In this document: positions 12,828 to 16,698 of the stretch, in pieces
Numbering within the stretch: the first letter of the stretch is position 1
Layout: each line of letters opens with the position of its first letter
Assembly: GCA_036277635.1 (NCBI GenBank)
Contig: DASUMP010000158.1
Coordinates: forward strand, 1 to 16,698
Reading direction: 5' to 3'
DNA: 16,698 bases
DNA from: DASUMP01 sp036277635
GTDB lineage: Bacteria; Actinomycetota; Acidimicrobiia; IMCC26256; PALSA-610
Translations under genes and position numbers: made by a program
Notes under the pieces: model-generated
Database searches by the model: none
What the model saw: the letters and a program-made list of their open reading frames with translations, nothing else
Told to the model about the DNA's origin: nothing

Positions 12828-15260
12828 TCAGTCGGAGCGCACCCGGCTCACTCGCCAGGCGAGGCGCGGGGTGCGGGACTCGGGTGCGGAACGCCGCTGC
12901 GCGACCTCCCAGCCGATCTCGAGCAGGGCGCACGCAGCCGCGGCGACACCGAGACCACCGATCACCGCGCCACGGCGCGGGAGATCGAGCGCGTAGAAGT
13001 CGCGCAGCTCGGGGACCGCGATCGCGACCACGAAGAGGGCGACCATGCCGCCGACGAGCAGCGCGCGCCACGGCGTGATCGGCCGGGCGAGAACGGCGAG
13101 GATGTAGAGGCCGATCACCAGCAAGGCCAGCGTCGCGGTCGTGCGGGCCTCGTCGAGCGATGCTCCCGCCGCGTCGCGCGCGATCGCGTACGCGCCGAAG
13201 GTCGCTGCCGCCGCGATCACGCCTGCCGGGATCGCGAACCGCAGCACGCGCCCGACGAATCCGGGCACGTAGCGCCGGCGATTCGGCGAGAGGGCGAGGA
13301 AGAACGCGGGGATCCCGATGGTCAGGCTGCTGATGATCGTCAGGTGACGAGGCAGGAACGGGTACTCCCACCGCGCCACTCCGACGGCGATGGCGAGGAG
13401 CATCGCGTACACGGTCTTGGTCACGAAGAGGTTGGACACTCGTTCGATGTTCGCGATCACCCGGCGTCCCTCGGCGACGACCCCGGGCATCGTCGAGAAC
13501 CTTCCGTCCATCAACACGAGCTGCGCCACGGCGCGGGTCGCTGGCGCGCCGCTCCCCATCGCGATGCCGATGTCGGCGTCCTTCAGGGCGAGCGCATCGT
13601 TCACTCCGTCGCCGGTCATGGCGACGACGTGACCACGTGACTGCAGCGCGGCGACGATGGCCCGCTTCTGGTGCGGGGTGACGCGACCGAACACCGAATG
13701 CCGTTCGAGCACCTCGGCGAGCTCGTCTTCGTCTGCGGGCAGCGTGCGGGCGTCGACGGCCTCCTCGGCGCCGCCGAGTCCGACCCGCCGGGCCACGGCG
13801 GCGACCGTGCGCGGGTTGTCTCCCGAGATGACCTTCAGCTGCACGCCTTGCTCCGCGAAGTAGCGCAACGTGTCGGCGGCGTCGGCGCGCACCTTCTCCT
13901 CGAACAGCACCAGCGCGACCGGGACCAGCGCGTCAGGGAGCGTGTCGCCGCGCAGTGGCGCGTCGGTCGTCGCGAGCACGAGGACGCGACGACCGGCCGA
14001 CGCGAGCTCGTCGGCTCGACGGCGCACTTCGGTCCCGGGTCGATCGGCGAGCACCATCTCCGGGGCGCCGAGCACCCACGACCCGCGGCCCGCGAACGAC
14101 AGAGCGCTCCACTTCCGAGCCGACGAGAACGGAACGCCGTCGCTTCGCTCCCATCCGCTCGGAGACCTGAACGCGTCGCGGAGCGCGTGCACGGTGGCGT
14201 TGCCGTGCTCGTCGGCTGCGAACGCGCCGAGTGCGTCGCGCACCGATCCACCCGGATCGTCGACGATCACGAGCTCGTCGAACACCACGACGCCTTCGGT
14301 GAGCGTTCCCGTCTTGTCGAGGCACACGACATCGACGCGCGCCAGACCTTCGACCGCGGGGAGCTCCTGCACGAGGACTCGCCGGCGCGCGAGCGTGATC
14401 GCGGCGATCGCGAACGCGACGCTCGTGAGCAGCACCAGCCCCTCGGGGACCATCGCGACGACGCCCGCGACGACGCCGGCCATCGCCTCGCGCCAGCCCT
14501 CGTGGGCACGGAACTGGCTGAGGGCGAGCAGCGCGGCGGTCGGGGCGAGCGCCCACGTCACGTACACGAGGATCTGGTTGATCCCCGTGACGAGCTCCGA
14601 GCGCACGAGCCCGAACCGGCGGGCTTCGGTGGCGAGTCGCCGGGCGTACGCGTCGGCACCGACCGCGGTGGTCTGGAAGCGACCGTGACCCGCGACCACG
14701 ATCGAGCCCGACAGCACTTCGGCACCCGGAGCCTTCGCGACCGGGTCCGACTCGCCGGTGAGCAGCGACTCGTCGATCTCGAGCCCGTCCGCTGCGACGA
14801 TCGCGCCGTCGGCGGGGACCTGGTCACCGGCCCGCAGCTCGACGATGTCGTCGAGGACGACCGCTTCGAGTGCGACCTCGAGTGAGGCGCCGTCGCGCAC
14901 CACGATCGCCCGCGGCGCGTTGAGCACCGCGAGTCGATCGAGCGTGCGCTTGGCTCGCATCTCCTGCACGATCCCGATCAGGGCGTTGCTGACCAGCACG
15001 ATGCCGAACAGCGCGTCCTGGATCGGTCCGACGACCACGATGACCGCGAGCATCGTGCCGAGGATCGCGTTGAATCGCGTCGCGACGTTCGCGCGCACGA
15101 TCTCGCGAAAGGTGCGGCTGGTGTCGTCGCCCGCATCGTTCGTGAGCCCGTCGGCGACGCGGGCGCGCACCTCCTCCGCGGTGAGGCCCGTCGAAGGCGT
15201 CGACGGACGACTCCGCTCCGCCGCGCGCACGGGAGCGACGTACGCGTGGGCGTCGGCCAT
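12828..15260 (-). CDS. ctpE: CtpE-type P-type ATPase, probable Ca2+ transporter
   Basis: The 810-residue protein matches the usual size of mycobacterial CtpE (about 800). It has GLTAEEVRARVADGLTND and FREIVRANVATRFNAILG at the N-terminus, IVLVSNALIGIVQEMRAKRTL (about 87-107), the actuator TGES at 168-171, PEGL at 272-275, the phosphorylated Asp315 in CLDKTGTLTEG, GDNPRTV, and TGDGVNDALALKDADIGIAM. The C-terminal third has about six hydrophobic helices after NLFVTKTVYAM. The overall resemblance to CtpE, including FSSARKWSALSF, is stronger than to CtpF or heavy-metal pumps, and there are no N-terminal metal-binding CxxC motifs. CtpE of M. smegmatis has been linked to Ca2+ uptake; the ion here is inferred. 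The start ATG has no Shine-Dalgarno sequence but has TACGTT 6 nt upstream. The phosphoribosyltransferase gene follows after 20 bp. Confidence 0.9.
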   Translation of the reverse strand: MADAHAYVAPVRAAERSRPSTPSTGLTAEEVRARVADGLTNDAGDDTSRTFREIVRANVATRFNAILGTMLAVIVVVGPIQDALFGIVLVSNALIGIVQEMRAKRTLDRLAVLNAPRAIVVRDGASLEVALEAVVLDDIVELRAGDQVPADGAIVAADGLEIDESLLTGESDPVAKAPGAEVLSGSIVVAGHGRFQTTAVGADAYARRLATEARRFGLVRSELVTGINQILVYVTWALAPTAALLALSQFRAHEGWREAMAGVVAGVVAMVPEGLVLLTSVAFAIAAITLARRRVLVQELPAVEGLARVDVVCLDKTGTLTEGVVVFDELVIVDDPGGSVRDALGAFAADEHGNATVHALRDAFRSPSGWERSDGVPFSSARKWSALSFAGRGSWVLGAPEMVLADRPGTEVRRRADELASAGRRVLVLATTDAPLRGDTLPDALVPVALVLFEEKVRADAADTLRYFAEQGVQLKVISGDNPRTVAAVARRVGLGGAEEAVDARTLPADEDELAEVLERHSVFGRVTPHQKRAIVAALQSRGHVVAMTGDGVNDALALKDADIGIAMGSGAPATRAVAQLVLMDGRFSTMPGVVAEGRRVIANIERVSNLFVTKTVYAMLLAIAVGVARWEYPFLPRHLTIISSLTIGIPAFFLALSPNRRRYVPGFVGRVLRFAIPAGVIAAAATFGAYAIARDAAGASLDEARTTATLALLVIGLYILAVLARPITPWRALLVGGMVALFVVAIAVPELRDFYALDLPRRGAVIGGLGVAAAACALLEIGWEVAQRRSAPESRTPRLAWRVSRVRSD

Positions 15261-15266
15261 CCCGGG

Positions 15267-15272
15267 AACGTA
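15267..15272 (-). promoter_or_regulatory. Putative -10 box (TACGTT) for the CtpE-type gene, leaderless geometry
   Basis: On the minus strand TACGTT is followed by six bases (CCCGGG) and then the ATG at 15260. There is no Shine-Dalgarno sequence, so a leaderless transcript is likely. It lies in the 85-bp divergent space shared with the Pat-like gene. Confidence 0.4.
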
Positions 15273-15313
15273 CCCGCGACGCGCGCGGGCGGACGCGCCG
15301 GTCCCGGGCACCG

Positions 15314-15319
15314 TAGGCT
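15314..15319 (+). promoter_or_regulatory. Putative -10 box (TAGGCT) for the Pat-like gene
   Basis: TAGGCT fits TAnnnT and lies 26 nt before the ATG at 15346. The leader then contains the ribosome binding site GGGAGG at 15333-15338, 7 nt before the ATG. Together they support the chosen start. Confidence 0.4.
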
Positions 15320-15345
15320 CGTCGCGCACCCCGGGAGGCGCCGCG

Positions 15346-16698
15346 ATGCCCGAGTATCCCTCGCAATGGGAGAGCGACGTCGTGCTCGCCGACGGCGGCA
15401 CCGTCCACTTGCGCCCGATCCGCACCGACGACGACGACGCCCTGCTCGGGCTCTACGAACGCCTCTCCGACGAGTCGATCTACTTGCGGTTCTTCTCGCC
15501 CGTTCCACGACCGACCGCAGCGCAGCTCGAGCACCTCACCCTCGTCGACTACCGCGACCGGTTCGCGCTCGCGGCGTTGCTCGGTGACGACATCGTCGCG
15601 GTGGCCCGCTACGACCGCGTCGGGGAGGACGAAGCCGAAGTCGCGTTCACGGTCGAAGACTCCCAACAGGGGCGAGGCCTCGGCACGATCATGCTCGAGC
15701 ACCTCGCCGAAGTCGCGCGCACGTTCGGGATCCATCACTTCCTCGCCGACATCCTCCCGTCGAACCGCAAGATGCTCAACGTGTTCCGCGACGCGGGCTG
15801 GGAGATGGTCCGCAGCTTCGAGGAAGGCACCGTTCGGGTCGCGTTCTCGATCGATCCCACCGAAGCATCGATGGCTGCGGTCCACGAGCGAGAGCATCGT
15901 TCCGAGGCCTTGTCGGTCGCGCGACTGCTCGCACCGCGCTCGATCGCCGTGATCGGTGCGAGTCGCGACCGCGGCACGATCGGCCACGAGCTGTTCCGCA
16001 ATCTGCTCGAGTACGGGTTCGAAGGACCTGTGTATCCGGTGAACCCGTCGGCGCCGCACGTCGCGGGCGTCCGGGCGTATCCGTCGCTGCGCGAGGTCCC
16101 TGACGCGGTCGACCTCGCCATCGTCGTCGTGCCCGCTCTCGCCGTCCCCGCCGTCGTCCAGGACTGTGCCGCCAAGGGCGTACGCGGCCTCGTCGTCATC
16201 ACGGCTGGATTCGCGGAGGTCGGCGACGAGGGGCGCGCCCGTCAGCGAGAGCTGGTCGAGGCCGCCCGGCGCAACGGCATGCGCATCATCGGGCCGAACT
16301 GCCTCGGCGTCGTCAACTCCGATCCTGCCGTGCGCATGAACGCCACGTTCTCCCCGATCGCTCCCGTCCACGGCAACGTGTCGTTCCTCTCCCAGTCCGG
16401 TGGACTCGGGATCGAACTGATGCACCGCGCCGGACAGCTCGGCATCGGCATCGCGTCGTTCGTGTCGGTGGGCAACAAGGCCGACGTCAGCGGCAACGAC
16501 TTGTTGCAGCACTGGGAGGAAGACAACAACACCGACGTCATCTTGTTGTACCTGGAGTCGTTCGGGAACCCGCGCAAGTTCGCGCGAGTCGCGCGGCGCG
16601 TCGCGCGCGTGAAGCCGATCGTCGCGGTCAAGAGCGGGCGCACGACCGCCGGCACACGCGCCGCGTCGTCGCACACCGCGGCGATGGCGTCATCCGAC
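15346..16698 (+). CDS. GNAT / NDP-forming acyl-CoA synthetase fusion, type II Pat-like protein acetyltransferase (3' truncated)
   Basis: The first 451 codons are present and the frame runs off the window. GGGAGG 7 nt upstream supports the ATG. Residues about 10-170 are a GNAT domain: VHLRPIRTDDDDAL, YLRFFSP, and the acetyl-CoA loop SQQGRGLGTIMLEHLA (Gln108 to Gly113). From about 190 an NDP-forming acyl-CoA synthetase begins: CoA-binding SIAVIGASRDRGTIGHELF, PVYPVNPSA, DLAIVVVPA, GLVVITAGFAEVG, IIGPNCLGVVN, SFLSQSGGLG, and at the end a segment rich in SHTAA. GNAT first and synthetase second is the order of type II Pat enzymes such as that of Streptomyces lividans; these acetylate active-site lysines of acyl-CoA synthetases, and the synthetase-like part is usually regulatory. 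About half of the expected 900 residues are visible, so the ATP-grasp part cannot be checked. The substrate is inferred from the family. Confidence 0.88.
   Translation, partial: MPEYPSQWESDVVLADGGTVHLRPIRTDDDDALLGLYERLSDESIYLRFFSPVPRPTAAQLEHLTLVDYRDRFALAALLGDDIVAVARYDRVGEDEAEVAFTVEDSQQGRGLGTIMLEHLAEVARTFGIHHFLADILPSNRKMLNVFRDAGWEMVRSFEEGTVRVAFSIDPTEASMAAVHEREHRSEALSVARLLAPRSIAVIGASRDRGTIGHELFRNLLEYGFEGPVYPVNPSAPHVAGVRAYPSLREVPDAVDLAIVVVPALAVPAVVQDCAAKGVRGLVVITAGFAEVGDEGRARQRELVEAARRNGMRIIGPNCLGVVNSDPAVRMNATFSPIAPVHGNVSFLSQSGGLGIELMHRAGQLGIGIASFVSVGNKADVSGNDLLQHWEEDNNTDVILLYLESFGNPRKFARVARRVARVKPIVAVKSGRTTAGTRAASSHTAAMASSD

Noticed and set aside
12808..13371. Extension of the phosphoribosyltransferase to 404 residues
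   Set aside because: The added part is an alternative frame of the ATPase gene without family similarity. The normal family start begins at RFRDR, at the GTG ending at 12807.
12828..15260. CtpF-type (DosR-regulon) calcium ATPase
   Set aside because: The length and signature segments resemble CtpE rather than the longer CtpF, so the ATPase is not counted as evidence for a dormancy regulon.
15291..15304. Second DosR-like box between the CtpE and Pat genes
   Set aside because: GGAC and GTCC are separated by 6 bp instead of the 4 bp in the DosR consensus, and the flanks do not match.
14824..16674. 616-residue minus-strand open frame opposite the Pat-like gene
   Set aside because: It is an antisense shadow with no recognisable domain, while the plus strand encodes GNAT and acyl-CoA synthetase motifs with a good ribosome binding site.

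Overview
The window is 16.7 kb of very GC-rich, densely coding DNA with GTG starts, short or overlapping gene junctions and TAnnnT-type -10 boxes, which points to an actinobacterium. A mycothiol S-conjugate amidase-like gene implies a mycothiol producer. The 42-residue 'YWLVASDGGIFSFGDA' repeats in a CAP-domain protein are, from memory, most familiar from Acidimicrobiia. The class-level placement is an inference, not a proof. I recognise no phage, transposase, CRISPR, rRNA or tRNA.

Layout. 1-126: tail of an unknown gene. 209-1222: a PIG3-type quinone oxidoreductase, bracketed by two related stem-loops. 1341-1997 (minus): a membrane-anchored AMIN-like domain protein. 2100-4958 (plus): a tight run of thiolase, ChbG/YdjC-type deacetylase and tandem-GNAT protein; the last two genes overlap by 4 bp. 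7246-4942 (minus): a run of class III adenylate cyclase, mycothiol S-conjugate amidase and SCP2-like protein; the end of the SCP2 gene overlaps the convergent GNAT gene by 17 bp. 7324-10467 (plus): two envelope proteins, a VanW-family protein and a secreted repeat plus CAP protein.

10485-12807 is the most interesting part. An FMN-binding split-barrel (pyridoxamine-phosphate-oxidase-like) gene is divergent from a PAS histidine kinase. The kinase dimerisation region closely resembles mycobacterial DevS/DosT, and its PAS domain aligns without gaps to the FixL heme PAS, including the proximal His position. The intergenic space holds an imperfect palindrome resembling the DosR box. A COG1926-type phosphoribosyltransferase gene converges on the kinase. 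In mycobacteria, members of these families belong to the DosR hypoxia/dormancy regulon, so this may be a small gas- or redox-sensing island. No response regulator is present in the window.

15260-12828 (minus) is a CtpE-type P-type ATPase (probably Ca2+), lying 20 bp upstream of the phosphoribosyltransferase. Divergent from it, 15346 to the window end is the 5' part of a fused GNAT / NDP-forming acyl-CoA synthetase, with the domain order of type II protein lysine acetyltransferases (Pat). Every intergenic gap is shorter than 300 bp.
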